NCBI RefSeq assembly: GCF_003710825.1
Contig: NZ_RHHQ01000003.1
Location: forward strand, 62,001-126,000
Reading direction: 5' to 3'
DNA length: 64,000 nt
From: Brevibacillus fluminis
GTDB lineage: Bacteria; Bacillota; Bacilli; Brevibacillales; Brevibacillaceae
The notes beneath the pieces are model-generated. The model had not been told where the DNA came from, did not search any database, and saw nothing but the letters and a program-made list of their open reading frames with translations. Shown here one piece after another: positions 51,074 to 59,031 of this stretch. The position numbers and the translations under genes were made by a program. Within the stretch, counting starts at the first letter, position 1. Every line of letters begins with the position of its first letter.

Positions 51074-52378
51074 ATGCAAACGAAAGGCTGGCGAACATTG
51101 CTTCACCTGTCCGCGCTTGCCGCAACCATCGCGATGGCGTGCTCTCCGATCGCGGCGGCGGCAGTCGGGCAATCTGCTGCAACAAACAAAACGTCGTATC
51201 GTTTTCCTGCCGAATGGGAGACCCAACGCGCAGTCTGGCTTGATTGGTATGCCAAAAATGAATACGGGCAGGAGACAACAGACGCGATGCATGCTGTGAC
51301 AGCCCAAATCATCGAGGCACTGCACGCACATCATGTGGCGGTTGAGATGATCGTCGATTCGGAAACGCGCAAAGCGGAGGTTCTGAATTTTTTAGCACCT
51401 TATCGCGTCGATCCCGCGAAGATTCGTTTTCACGTCTATGCGGACAGCTATTTGTTTATGCGGGATATGGGACCGCTCTTTCTCAAAACGAACGATGGCA
51501 AACCGCTGATCGCCGATTTTGCCTGGAATTACTACGGGATTTGGTCAGAAGCGAAGGCCAAACCGATCGGTGATGTGGACAAAGCAATGGCAGCGGAGCG
51601 GAACATCCCTCTCGTCAAATCCCACATTGTAGCGGAAGGCGGCGGCATTGAAGTCAACGGCGAGGGCGTCATGATGACCTACAAAGATACGGCACTTCAG
51701 CGAAATCCGGGCAAGTCCCTTGCGGAAATCGAAAGCGAATACCTCCGACTTTACGGGCAAAAGAAAATCATTTGGCTTCCGCGGAGCCCGCTTTCCGACA
51801 AATTGACAGCGGATGGCAGTCCGATCATCGAAAACTTTTTCGGGTATGGCGCAAACGGGCATGTGGATGAGGTAGCGCGGTTCGTGGATCCACACACGAT
51901 TTTGGTTGCTCAGGTTTCCAGAGAGGCACGGGACAGCAACGCGTTGGAGAAAGCTGACTACGAAAGAATCGAGGAGGCGGTCGAAACGTTGAAGCGTGCC
52001 ACCGATACGCACGGCAAGCCGTTTCGCATCATCCGCGTCCAAAACCCGAATCTATCGACGGTCTGGAATGAGCACACAGTTGAAACCGGGGATGCTTACA
52101 AGCAATTCGGCTTTCAAGTCGGCGACACCGTGTATGAGCTACCCGCAGCGAGCTATTTGAATTTCCTCATCTCCAATGGTGTAGTGATCGCCGCGAAATA
52201 TTGGGAGCCAGGGAAGCCGGAATCGCTTAAGCGTCTGGACGCGCAAGCAAAAGCGGCCCTCAAGCAAGCATTCCCTGACCGTGACATCGTGCAGATCAAT
52301 CCGCTTGCGATCAACTGGTGGGGCGGCGGCATTCATTGCATCACGCAGCAAGAGCCGCTTTTTGAAAACGCACCTTGA
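51074..52378 (+). CDS. aguA: Agmatine deiminase (AguA) with apparent signal peptide
   Basis: Peptidyl-arginine-deiminase family enzyme, 434 aa, which converts agmatine to N-carbamoylputrescine. The catalytic features FMRDMGPLF (Arg130, Asp131), GANGHVDE and GGGIHCITQQ (Cys422) are intact. It differs from ordinary cytosolic agmatine deiminases (about 340-370 aa) in a 35-40-residue N-terminus: KGWRTLLHLSALAATIAMAC then an alanine-rich segment ending AAAAVG, like a secretory signal, with Cys23 a weak lipobox candidate. If so the enzyme is outside the membrane. First gene of an operon with a permease and AguB. Confidence 0.85.
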   Translation: MQTKGWRTLLHLSALAATIAMACSPIAAAAVGQSAATNKTSYRFPAEWETQRAVWLDWYAKNEYGQETTDAMHAVTAQIIEALHAHHVAVEMIVDSETRKAEVLNFLAPYRVDPAKIRFHVYADSYLFMRDMGPLFLKTNDGKPLIADFAWNYYGIWSEAKAKPIGDVDKAMAAERNIPLVKSHIVAEGGGIEVNGEGVMMTYKDTALQRNPGKSLAEIESEYLRLYGQKKIIWLPRSPLSDKLTADGSPIIENFFGYGANGHVDEVARFVDPHTILVAQVSREARDSNALEKADYERIEEAVETLKRATDTHGKPFRIIRVQNPNLSTVWNEHTVETGDAYKQFGFQVGDTVYELPAASYLNFLISNGVVIAAKYWEPGKPESLKRLDAQAKAALKQAFPDRDIVQINPLAINWWGGGIHCITQQEPLFENAP

Positions 52379-52398
52379 AGGAGGATCAAACCCATCCG

Positions 52399-53748
52399 AT
52401 GAAACATGAATCCTCGACCCTCGCACGCGCGCTTTCTTTGCGGCACGTGGTTTTGTTCGGGCTCGCTTTCATGGCGCCATTGACCGTGTTTGTCACCTAC
52501 GGAGTCGCCATCGAGAGCACCCGCGGCATGATCCCGACCGCCTACGCCATCGCCTTGACTGTGATGCTGTTTACCGCTTATAGCTATGGGGCAATGTCCA
52601 AAGCGTTCCCGATTGCAGGCTCCTCCTACACCTTTACTCAGAAAGCCATCAGCTCCCATCTCGGCTTTCTCGTAGGCTGGACGATCCTACTCGATTATGT
52701 GCTCAGCCCGATGATCAGCTCCTTGATCGTCGGCTTGTACGCAAACGCTTACTTTCCGTCTATCCCGATGTTCGTGTGGATCATCCTGTTTATCACTGTC
52801 ATCACGACGGTCAACATTCTCGGGATTAAAATAGCAGCCAGCTTCAATATGTGTGTAGTTGTTTTTCAAATTTTGTTTTTTGCGGCGTTCACGTTCCTAT
52901 CGATTAAAGGACTCTTAGCGGGGCAAGGAGCTGGACACGTTTTTTCGCTGCTTCCGTTTTATGATCCCCATGTAGAACTCGCTTCCCTGTTCGGGGTAAT
53001 CCCGCTGCTCTGCTTCAGCTTTTTAGGCTTTGATGCCGTATCAACCTTGTCGGAAGAGACGAGGAACCCTGTCTCGACCTTACCAAGAGCGATCCTCCTG
53101 ATCACGTTGATCGGCGGCATTTTGTTTATCGTGGTCACGTATTTCGCGCAGCTGATTTTTCCTCAGTTCCGCGAATTTGCGAGCCCAGAGACAGCGGCTA
53201 CGCAGATCATCGTGTTTCTCGGCGGCAACGCGCTCAACGCAGTCTTCACCGCCGTCATGGTGACAACCAGCTTTGCATCTGCGGTCGCATCGGGTGCCAG
53301 CTCGTCACGCATTTTGTATGCCATGGGACGCGAAAAGGTCTTGCCCCAAAAGGTGTTCGGCTACCTTTCTCCCCGGTTCCAAACACCGGTGTACAACCTG
53401 CTGCTGATTGGCGCGATTTCGTTGTCAGCGATTTACATGGACATCGATAAAGCCGTCTCGTTCATCAATTTTGGCGCCTTGTTCGCGTTCATCTTCGTGA
53501 ATTTGTCGGTCATCGCACATTACTTTATCAAAAAAAGAAACCGGTCCGCCGGAGGCTGGGTTCGCTATTTCTTCATCCCGCTGGTTGGCGCGCTTTGTAC
53601 AGGCTGGTTTTGGACACAATCAAACGCGCATGCGCTGCTTTTTGGCGGCAGCTGGCTCTTTTGCGGCATCGTTTATCTGATGTATGTCACCAAGATGTTT
53701 CGCAAAAAGCCGCCGGAGCTGCACTTTGACGAAGGGGAATCCGCCTGA
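52399..53748 (+). CDS. APC-family amino acid/polyamine permease
   Basis: Permease of 449 aa with about 12 membrane helices. It contains the usual APC segments TVFVTYGVAIESTRGMIPTAY, FLVGWTILLDYVLSP and the loop SEETRNPVSTLPRAIL. The gene lies between aguA and aguB and may import agmatine or N-carbamoylputrescine, or exchange it for putrescine. The start at 52399 is 15 bp from AAGGAGG, longer than ideal; no better start exists between the two. Confidence 0.87.
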   Translation: MKHESSTLARALSLRHVVLFGLAFMAPLTVFVTYGVAIESTRGMIPTAYAIALTVMLFTAYSYGAMSKAFPIAGSSYTFTQKAISSHLGFLVGWTILLDYVLSPMISSLIVGLYANAYFPSIPMFVWIILFITVITTVNILGIKIAASFNMCVVVFQILFFAAFTFLSIKGLLAGQGAGHVFSLLPFYDPHVELASLFGVIPLLCFSFLGFDAVSTLSEETRNPVSTLPRAILLITLIGGILFIVVTYFAQLIFPQFREFASPETAATQIIVFLGGNALNAVFTAVMVTTSFASAVASGASSSRILYAMGREKVLPQKVFGYLSPRFQTPVYNLLLIGAISLSAIYMDIDKAVSFINFGALFAFIFVNLSVIAHYFIKKRNRSAGGWVRYFFIPLVGALCTGWFWTQSNAHALLFGGSWLFCGIVYLMYVTKMFRKKPPELHFDEGESA

Positions 53749-53797
53749 CATACCGGATTCACACAAGAGAAAAATAAAAGATACGAGTGGAGGAAAA

Positions 53798-54673
53798 ATG
53801 ATCATGACTGAAAACGTAACAATTGGCCTGGTTCAAATGAAATGCGGCGAGGATATCGCGCAAAATACCGCATGCACCGTGGAAAAAATCAAGGAAGCCG
53901 CTGCCAAGGGCGCCCAGATCGTCTGCTTGCAGGAGCTTTTCAATGCCCAATACTGCGGCCAACAACTGGATGTCACCCTGTATGATACCGCCGAACCGGT
54001 TGATTGCACCATGCTCGCCGGGATGAGCGAGCTGGCGAAAAGCCTTGGCATCGTATTGATCGTCCCTTTTTACGAGAAAGCCGGGCGAGGCTTGTATTTC
54101 AACAGTGCAGCCGTTTATGATGCCGATGGTCGCCATTTGGGGACAACGCGTAAAAACCACATTCCGCACGCCCCCCAATACGAAGAAAAATATTACTTCG
54201 CCCCCGGCAACACGGGCTATCCGGTTTATGAAACACGCTTTGGAAAAATCGGAATCGGCATTTGCTGGGATGAATGGTTCCCGGAGGTCGCGCGGATTTT
54301 GGCGCTCAAAGGGGCTGAAATCTTGTTTTACCCTTCCGCAATCGGCTCCGATCATGACAATCCCGAGCTTTCCTTGCGCCCATCGTGGGAAAAAGCCATT
54401 TCTGCACACGGCATTTCAAACGGCGTGTTTATCGCTGCCAGCAACCGCGTCGGTCGTGAAAATGCAATGACCTTCTACGGCGGGAGCTTTGTCAGCGATC
54501 CTTTGGGGACGGTGCTGCAATCGCTCGATGCTAAGGAAGGGATTTTGATCCAGCAGATTGATCTTGGGCAAATCGATTTCGCCCGCAATTTGCTGCAATT
54601 TTTGCGTGATCGCCGACCGGAAACCTACGGACCATTGCTTGAGCTTGAGGCATTTTCGGGAATGAAAAAATAG
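53798..54673 (+). CDS. aguB: N-carbamoylputrescine amidohydrolase (AguB)
   Basis: Nitrilase-family hydrolase of 291 aa that cleaves N-carbamoylputrescine to putrescine, CO2 and ammonia. The Glu46-Lys119-Cys156 triad is present (LQELFNAQYCGQ, TTRKNHIPH, GIGICWDEWFPE). No signal peptide, so it is cytosolic. Third gene of the aguA-permease-aguB operon. The start at 53798 follows GTGGAGG. It completes a path from agmatine to putrescine. Confidence 0.93.
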   Translation: MIMTENVTIGLVQMKCGEDIAQNTACTVEKIKEAAAKGAQIVCLQELFNAQYCGQQLDVTLYDTAEPVDCTMLAGMSELAKSLGIVLIVPFYEKAGRGLYFNSAAVYDADGRHLGTTRKNHIPHAPQYEEKYYFAPGNTGYPVYETRFGKIGIGICWDEWFPEVARILALKGAEILFYPSAIGSDHDNPELSLRPSWEKAISAHGISNGVFIAASNRVGRENAMTFYGGSFVSDPLGTVLQSLDAKEGILIQQIDLGQIDFARNLLQFLRDRRPETYGPLLELEAFSGMKK

Positions 54674-54680
54674 ATACACA

Positions 54681-54719
54681 AAAAAGCAGGCCCTTGTGAT
54701 CAGGCCTGCTTTCTTTTTT
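54681..54719 (+). terminator. Terminator of the agmatine operon
   Basis: AAAAAGCAGGCC pairs with GGCCTGCTTTCTTTTTT; it also serves the convergent DUF624 gene. Confidence 0.8.
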
Positions 54720-55323
54720 CAATCGTTTGAAAGGAGCGGTTTGCCAGCCGCATCACCCAAAAGCTTGAGCCGCTTATGGCGCAGAATGGAAATAGCACGG
54801 GAAAAACAAGCGTCAACGCGACCATCGCCGCTACCGCTACCGCCATACCGAGCGTGTGCAGCGGTTTGGCGAAGCCGATGAAAAATGCGAATTTGAAGCA
54901 TTGCATAAAACGGATGTCATAATGAACGAATACCGGAAACAGATTGACCGCAATCACGACATAGGCCAAGCCAAATGCTGTGATAATCATGCGGAGCACG
55001 GAATAAATCGCCCCTTGCTGCGCAAGGAAAAACTGATAATCCATGAACAGAATGAATCCTGCGATCGCCGTAATCCATCCCAGCGCATTCGCCTTGCCGA
55101 ATTCCGCCCGGTACGTTTGCCAGCAGGTGGCGAAAAGCGGAACGTCCGACTCTCCCTGTACCCATTTGCGCGTGACGGCGTAAACCGCTGCCGTCGCCGG
55201 CCCAGCACCGAGGATGCCGAGCCCGAGCACCGTCAAGCAGAGCCACAGCAAGTTCAGCAGGACGATTCTCATGACCCATTCGCACGCCGCCATCATCTTT
55301 TCACTCCATCGACCGCCACTCAC
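54700..55323 (-). CDS. DUF624 membrane protein (YesL family)
   Basis: Membrane protein of 207 aa with about five hydrophobic helices. It has the family's MRIVLLNLLWLCLTVLGLGILGAGPATAAVYAV start, followed by WKTYRAEF-like NVWQTYRAEFGKANALGW. Members are found near sugar transporters in Bacillus, but here no transporter lies beside it. Function unknown. Its 3' end overlaps the agmatine operon's terminator region. Confidence 0.84.
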   Translation of the reverse strand: MSGGRWSEKMMAACEWVMRIVLLNLLWLCLTVLGLGILGAGPATAAVYAVTRKWVQGESDVPLFATCWQTYRAEFGKANALGWITAIAGFILFMDYQFFLAQQGAIYSVLRMIITAFGLAYVVIAVNLFPVFVHYDIRFMQCFKFAFFIGFAKPLHTLGMAVAVAAMVALTLVFPVLFPFCAISGSSFWVMRLANRSFQTIEKRKQA

Positions 55324-55351
55324 GCGCTACTCCCTCCCTGTCGGCGCTGAT

Positions 55352-56350
55352 TTACGATTTGTCCGCTTCGTTGCTTGCCGCGATTCGCGTCCAACCTTCC
55401 GCGCTCGTGATGCGCCGTTCTTTCAGCAGCTTGCCCAGCGCGCGTTTGAACGCTGATTTGCTCATGCCAAACACGTCCCGAATCACCTCTGGCGCCGAAT
55501 CATCCGTATACGGCATCGAGCCGCCGCGATTCTCCAGATACCGCATCAGCTTGTCCGCATCTTCACTGTACAACTGCTCCTTGCGCGCTTTCATCGAACC
55601 GTTCATCTTGCCATCCTCGCGCACATAGCTGATGCGGGCTTGAACCGTCTGTCCCAATCGGAGCGGCTCCGTCATCTCATCGCGGTGAATGAACAGGACA
55701 TGCTCACCCTCGGTCAGCAAAAATGCGCCTGCACCGATGATTTTGTAAACCGTTCCATCCAGCACCTTGTTCAGCATATCCGGCGTTCCCGGCTTGGCAT
55801 TGGGCGCGATTACTTCTTCCGACACCGGCTGGGCCAAGAGCCGTCCCTCTTTGTCCCGTTTCAGGCTGACCAGAATCATGTCACCCAGACGCGGCCATTC
55901 GTTACGCAGCATTGGTAAGTCATCGACGAAGAGCAAGACGTCACGCTTGATCCCGTTGTTCAAAAACACGCCCATGCGCGTGATGATCTCAACCACTTCC
56001 AGCCAGCCGAATTCGCCCACCTGCACGATCGGCTCTTCCATCGTAGCGGCTACACGCCCATCATGGTCGGTATACAGGAAAACCTCTACCTGCTCCCCTT
56101 GGCTCAGCGTTCGCGTCGCTTCATTGTTGTGCAGCAAAATATTCGTTTCGCCGTCAGTCAAAAAATAGCCGTACTCTGTCATTTTCGCCACCGAAAGCGT
56201 CACCGTCGTACCGACCGGCAGCTTGCTGTTTTTGGCATTCCCTTGCTCCTTCGACACAATCCGTGCCGGTTTTGCCGTCCGATTCGGCCGGTTCATCCCC
56301 TGCGATCGGCCGCCACCGCGACCATTATTGGTGAATCCACGCTGCTTCAT
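55352..56350 (-). CDS. cvfB: CvfB-like S1 RNA-binding protein
   Basis: Protein of 332 aa with S1-type beta-barrel domains in tandem and a C-terminal winged helix, like B. subtilis YitL/CvfB. Segments include GTTVTLSVAKMTEYGYFL, GWLEVVEIITRMGVFLNNG and the final KSAFKRALGKLLKERRITS. A 50-residue basic, glycine-rich N-terminus (NNGRGGGRSQGMNRPNRTAK) is extra and may bind RNA. The start at 56350 follows GGAAGTGG. CvfB homologues affect virulence and RNA decay. Convergent to nothing; divergent from uppP. Confidence 0.87.
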   Translation of the reverse strand: MKQRGFTNNGRGGGRSQGMNRPNRTAKPARIVSKEQGNAKNSKLPVGTTVTLSVAKMTEYGYFLTDGETNILLHNNEATRTLSQGEQVEVFLYTDHDGRVAATMEEPIVQVGEFGWLEVVEIITRMGVFLNNGIKRDVLLFVDDLPMLRNEWPRLGDMILVSLKRDKEGRLLAQPVSEEVIAPNAKPGTPDMLNKVLDGTVYKIIGAGAFLLTEGEHVLFIHRDEMTEPLRLGQTVQARISYVREDGKMNGSMKARKEQLYSEDADKLMRYLENRGGSMPYTDDSAPEVIRDVFGMSKSAFKRALGKLLKERRITSAEGWTRIAASNEADKS

Positions 56351-56529
56351 GAAAAAAACCACTTCCTGTTCCTCACTCTATGTGTCATCTCATTATACAC
56401 AAAACGTCGAAAGCATTGGAAAGAAGCTCGACAGCTTTTCCCATATTTTTAAAAAGAGCCGTGCTAAAATAAGGGAGATTTCCCGCTTCCTTACTTCTTA
56501 CATGTTAAAAAAACGTTGAAGGTGATGAG

Positions 56530-57312
56530 ATGCTGATCTATCTGGAACATATCATCATGGGGATTGTCCAAGGATTAACCGAATTTTTGCCGATATCAAG
56601 CACCGGCCATCTTGTTTTGTTTGGCAAACTATTCGGATTGCGCGAAGCGGGCCTTCTTTTCGATACGATGCTTCATTTCGGCACCTTGCTCGCCGTCGTC
56701 ATTTTTTATTGGCAGGAAGTCGTCTCCATTCTGACCAATCCATTTGGCAGGCTGACGCGGCTCCTCGTTGTTGGTACGATCCCGACAGCCGTCATCGGGC
56801 TTGCCTTTGAGGATTTCTTTGACGCCATATCCCGAACCGGCCAAACCATCGGGCTGGAATTCTTGGCGACAGGGGTCATCATCTGGGCGGTTGAATCAAT
56901 GCGCCAAGGCGACCGCAAATTTGACGAAATCGGGTACAAAGATGCCTTGATCATCGGCACGCTGCAAGGCGTAGCGATCTTACCAGCGATATCGCGCTCT
57001 GGGCTGACCATCGCAGGCTCCCTGCTGCGCGGCATCGCGCGTCCGGATGCTGCCCGCTTTTCCTTTCTCCTTTCGCTACCAGCCATTTTAGGCGCTTCCG
57101 TCCTGCAAGCGAAAAAAGTCATTGAGCACCCTATCCAAGAGATGTATTTCATGCCGATGCTTGTCGGTACCGCTTTCGCTGCATTTTTCGGTTATTTGGC
57201 CATTCGCTGGATGGTGCGGGTGATCAGCACGGGCTCGATGAAAGGCTTTGCCGTTTATGTATGGATCTTGGGGGCACTTATCGTCGTACTGCAACTGTTG
57301 GGGTTATGGTGA
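56530..57312 (+). CDS. uppP: Undecaprenyl-diphosphatase UppP (BacA)
   Basis: Integral membrane phosphatase of 260 aa that recycles undecaprenyl diphosphate to the monophosphate carrier for cell wall synthesis and confers bacitracin tolerance. GLTEFLPISSTGHL (with conserved Glu and Ser) and LPAISRSGLT are the signature motifs. GAAGGTGATGAG precedes the ATG. Single gene with a strong terminator. Confidence 0.93.
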   Translation: MLIYLEHIIMGIVQGLTEFLPISSTGHLVLFGKLFGLREAGLLFDTMLHFGTLLAVVIFYWQEVVSILTNPFGRLTRLLVVGTIPTAVIGLAFEDFFDAISRTGQTIGLEFLATGVIIWAVESMRQGDRKFDEIGYKDALIIGTLQGVAILPAISRSGLTIAGSLLRGIARPDAARFSFLLSLPAILGASVLQAKKVIEHPIQEMYFMPMLVGTAFAAFFGYLAIRWMVRVISTGSMKGFAVYVWILGALIVVLQLLGLW

Positions 57313-57363
57313 AAAACAGGTGGTTGACCGGCATCGTTGCCGGTTCAACCGCCTGTTCTTTTT
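57313..57363 (+). terminator. Terminator of uppP
   Basis: AAACAGGTGGTTGACCGGC pairs with GCCGGTTCAACCGCCTGTT and is followed by CTTTTT. Confidence 0.8.
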
Positions 57364-57373
57364 ATACCTCTTG

Positions 57374-58189
57374 TTATTGGCTGATGAACATCTGCGACCA
57401 ATACGTCCCCATCTGTCCGCCTTGCACGTTGCCGATACCCATCTGCGTGAATTGTGGATCGAGGATATTGCGGCGGTGTCCCTCTGAATTCATCCATCCT
57501 TGCATGACTTCCGCAGGCGTTTGTTGGCCGGCGGCAATGTTTTCGCCCATTGCTTGAAATGGTATGTTGAATTGCTTGATCATGTCAGACGGTGAACCGT
57601 ATTTCGGCGATGTATGATCGAAATAGTTTTGGTCCCGCATATCCTGTGCCTTGGTTCGGGCCACATCCGAAAGCTGCTTATTCAAAGTCAGCGGAGAGAG
57701 TCCTGCCTTTGAACGCTCGCTGTTCACCAACGAAAGCACTGCGTTATCGCTTGATTGCGTCCCGCCTGCATTCGTGTTGTCACCGGCGCCAGTTCGTGTT
57801 GCGGCTCCATTGTCAGCGGCAGGTCCGGTGGTCGTACCGGTGTTGCCCATGTTCGGCGAAGCACCTGGTGTGGTTGTCGCGGGTCCTGCCCCCATGCCTG
57901 GAGTGGCCAGCGCAGGACCTGGTACGACTCCAGTCCCTGGATTGACTGCGGCTGGATTTGGCCCAACTCCGGCCCCCGGATTCACTCCGTAACCCGGCAT
58001 TGTCTCATAGCCTGCACCCCCGACGGTCCCAGGCACACCTGTATCCGCCACTTTGACTCTCGTTGTCCGAGCATTATTGGTGTCCTTGCCTGCAGGCGGA
58101 TTGCCATGCGGTACATTTGCTCTTACGAGAGCGAGGCAAAGCACGGCCACACCCACCCAACCAGCGATCACAAAAGGTCGTTTGCTCAT
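57374..58189 (-). CDS. CAP-domain (SCP/YkwD-like) exported protein
   Basis: Protein of 271 aa. A single N-terminal hydrophobic segment (FVIAGWVGVAVLCLALVRA) anchors or exports it. Residues about 40-145 form a low-complexity region rich in Gly, Pro, Ala and Thr. The CAP domain follows from about 150: NSERSKAGLSPLTLNKQL, FDHTSPKYGSP, GENIAAGQ and SEGHRRNILDPQFTQMGIGN. It resembles Bacillus YkwD and SafA-neighbour CAP proteins of coat or cell wall. Its function is not known. It overlaps the small membrane gene upstream by 4 bp. Confidence 0.87.
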   Translation of the reverse strand: MSKRPFVIAGWVGVAVLCLALVRANVPHGNPPAGKDTNNARTTRVKVADTGVPGTVGGAGYETMPGYGVNPGAGVGPNPAAVNPGTGVVPGPALATPGMGAGPATTTPGASPNMGNTGTTTGPAADNGAATRTGAGDNTNAGGTQSSDNAVLSLVNSERSKAGLSPLTLNKQLSDVARTKAQDMRDQNYFDHTSPKYGSPSDMIKQFNIPFQAMGENIAAGQQTPAEVMQGWMNSEGHRRNILDPQFTQMGIGNVQGGQMGTYWSQMFISQ

Positions 58190-58401
58190 CGGTTTTTCTC
58201 CTTTTCATGTTCTTCAACCCATCGTCTGGAAGCAACTCTCGCCACGACAAGAACAATTGCCCAGACAACAGTCGCCAGCAAGGCGGTCCAAGCCCAGTTG
58301 GCTGTGCCGAGCACCATGTAAAGCAAGAGATGAGCGACAAAGATTCCGCTTACCCATAAAACCAGATTCATCCGACTGATATATTGCATGATGTCGTTCA
58401 T
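58186..58401 (-). CDS. Small membrane protein, 71 aa
   Basis: Protein of 71 aa with two hydrophobic segments (MNLVLWVSGIFVAHLLLYMV and WTALLATVVWAIVLVVARVA) and a charged tail RRWVEEHEKEKNR. I do not recognise a family. It is the first gene of a pair, its stop overlapping the CAP-domain gene start by 4 bp, so the two proteins may work together at the membrane. AAAGGGAAGGGG precedes the ATG at a longer spacing than usual. Confidence 0.65.
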   Translation of the reverse strand: MNDIMQYISRMNLVLWVSGIFVAHLLLYMVLGTANWAWTALLATVVWAIVLVVARVASRRWVEEHEKEKNR

Positions 58402-58569
58402 TTTCAGTTCGGCCCCTTCCCTTTCATTACTCCTTACTATCAGTTGTTATTACCCGGATGCATCCGCGTTATCCATGACACGTCATGCCAAACCGGGCAA
58501 CAACTCACAGCGTAAGGAAGGGCAGACTCGCACAGACTACGCGATGTAACCAAAAAGGGGGGCTTTCGC

Positions 58570-58713
58570 ATGGGTAAGAAGGGCGCTGCAAACTTGAATC
58601 AAAAAGGATTGGCCGTGACAGGGCTGACCGGCGATACGTTGGCGGATGACACGACACATCCGGCGATGAATCAGGAGGCTAGCAGCAAGCGGCGTGGAAG
58701 AAAGCAACCATAG
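58570..58713 (+). CDS. Small protein, 47 aa
   Basis: A reading frame of 47 codons begins MGKKGAANLNQKGLAVTGLT and ends with SSKRRGRKQP. A GGGGGG ribosome site lies 8 bp before the ATG, and a hairpin terminator closes the unit. The composition, with basic ends and Asn/Gln/Thr-rich middle, is like small acid-soluble or sporulation-expressed peptides, but no known motif is seen. I consider it a probable gene. Confidence 0.55.
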   Translation: MGKKGAANLNQKGLAVTGLTGDTLADDTTHPAMNQEASSKRRGRKQP

Positions 58714-58732
58714 CTTTGATTTAAGGGGGAAA

Positions 58733-58766
58733 GAAAAAAACCAGCTGCAATGGGCTGGTTTTTTCT
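58733..58766 (+). terminator. Terminator of the 47-aa gene
   Basis: AAAAAACCAGC pairs with GCTGGTTTTTT, ending just before copy 3 of the long-hairpin repeat. Confidence 0.8.
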
Positions 58767-58780
58767 TTGTTTTTGTTTTA

Positions 58781-59019
58781 GTGGAGGCGAGGGGATTTTT
58801 GAAAGAAAGCTCCACGGAAGTGGTGACAATGCCCACTGGAGGTCGGGGTAAACGGCCCAAAGAAAAAATTGGAAACTGCGCCCCAAAGCACACGCTGCGC
58901 GGCGGGTGTATCTCTTCGATGTATGTGTGGCGTAAAAGCGTTTCCGATTTTTTCGCTGTGCCTGGCTGGCATTGTCAATGCTTCTGTTCCGCTTTCTTTC
59001 AAAAATCCCGTAGCTGCAC
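58781..59019 (+). repeat. Long-hairpin repeat, copy 3 (complete)
   Basis: Complete 239-bp element with the same ends as copy 2 (GTGGAGG ... GCTGCA). The outer stem GGGATTTTTGAAAGAAAGC (58792-58810) pairs without mismatch with GCTTTCTTTCAAAAATCCC (58991-59009). GACAATGCC pairs with GGCATTGTC near 58824-58832/58969-58977; AATTGGAAAC (58867-58876) pairs with GTTTCCGATT (58940-58949, one G-T wobble); TGCGCC (58877-58882) pairs with GGCGTA (58929-58934). The core at 58884-58914 keeps CACACGCTGCGCGGCGGGTG. It ends 13 bp before the histidine kinase stop codon. Confidence 0.92.
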
Positions 59020-59031
59020 GGGTAAATTACG

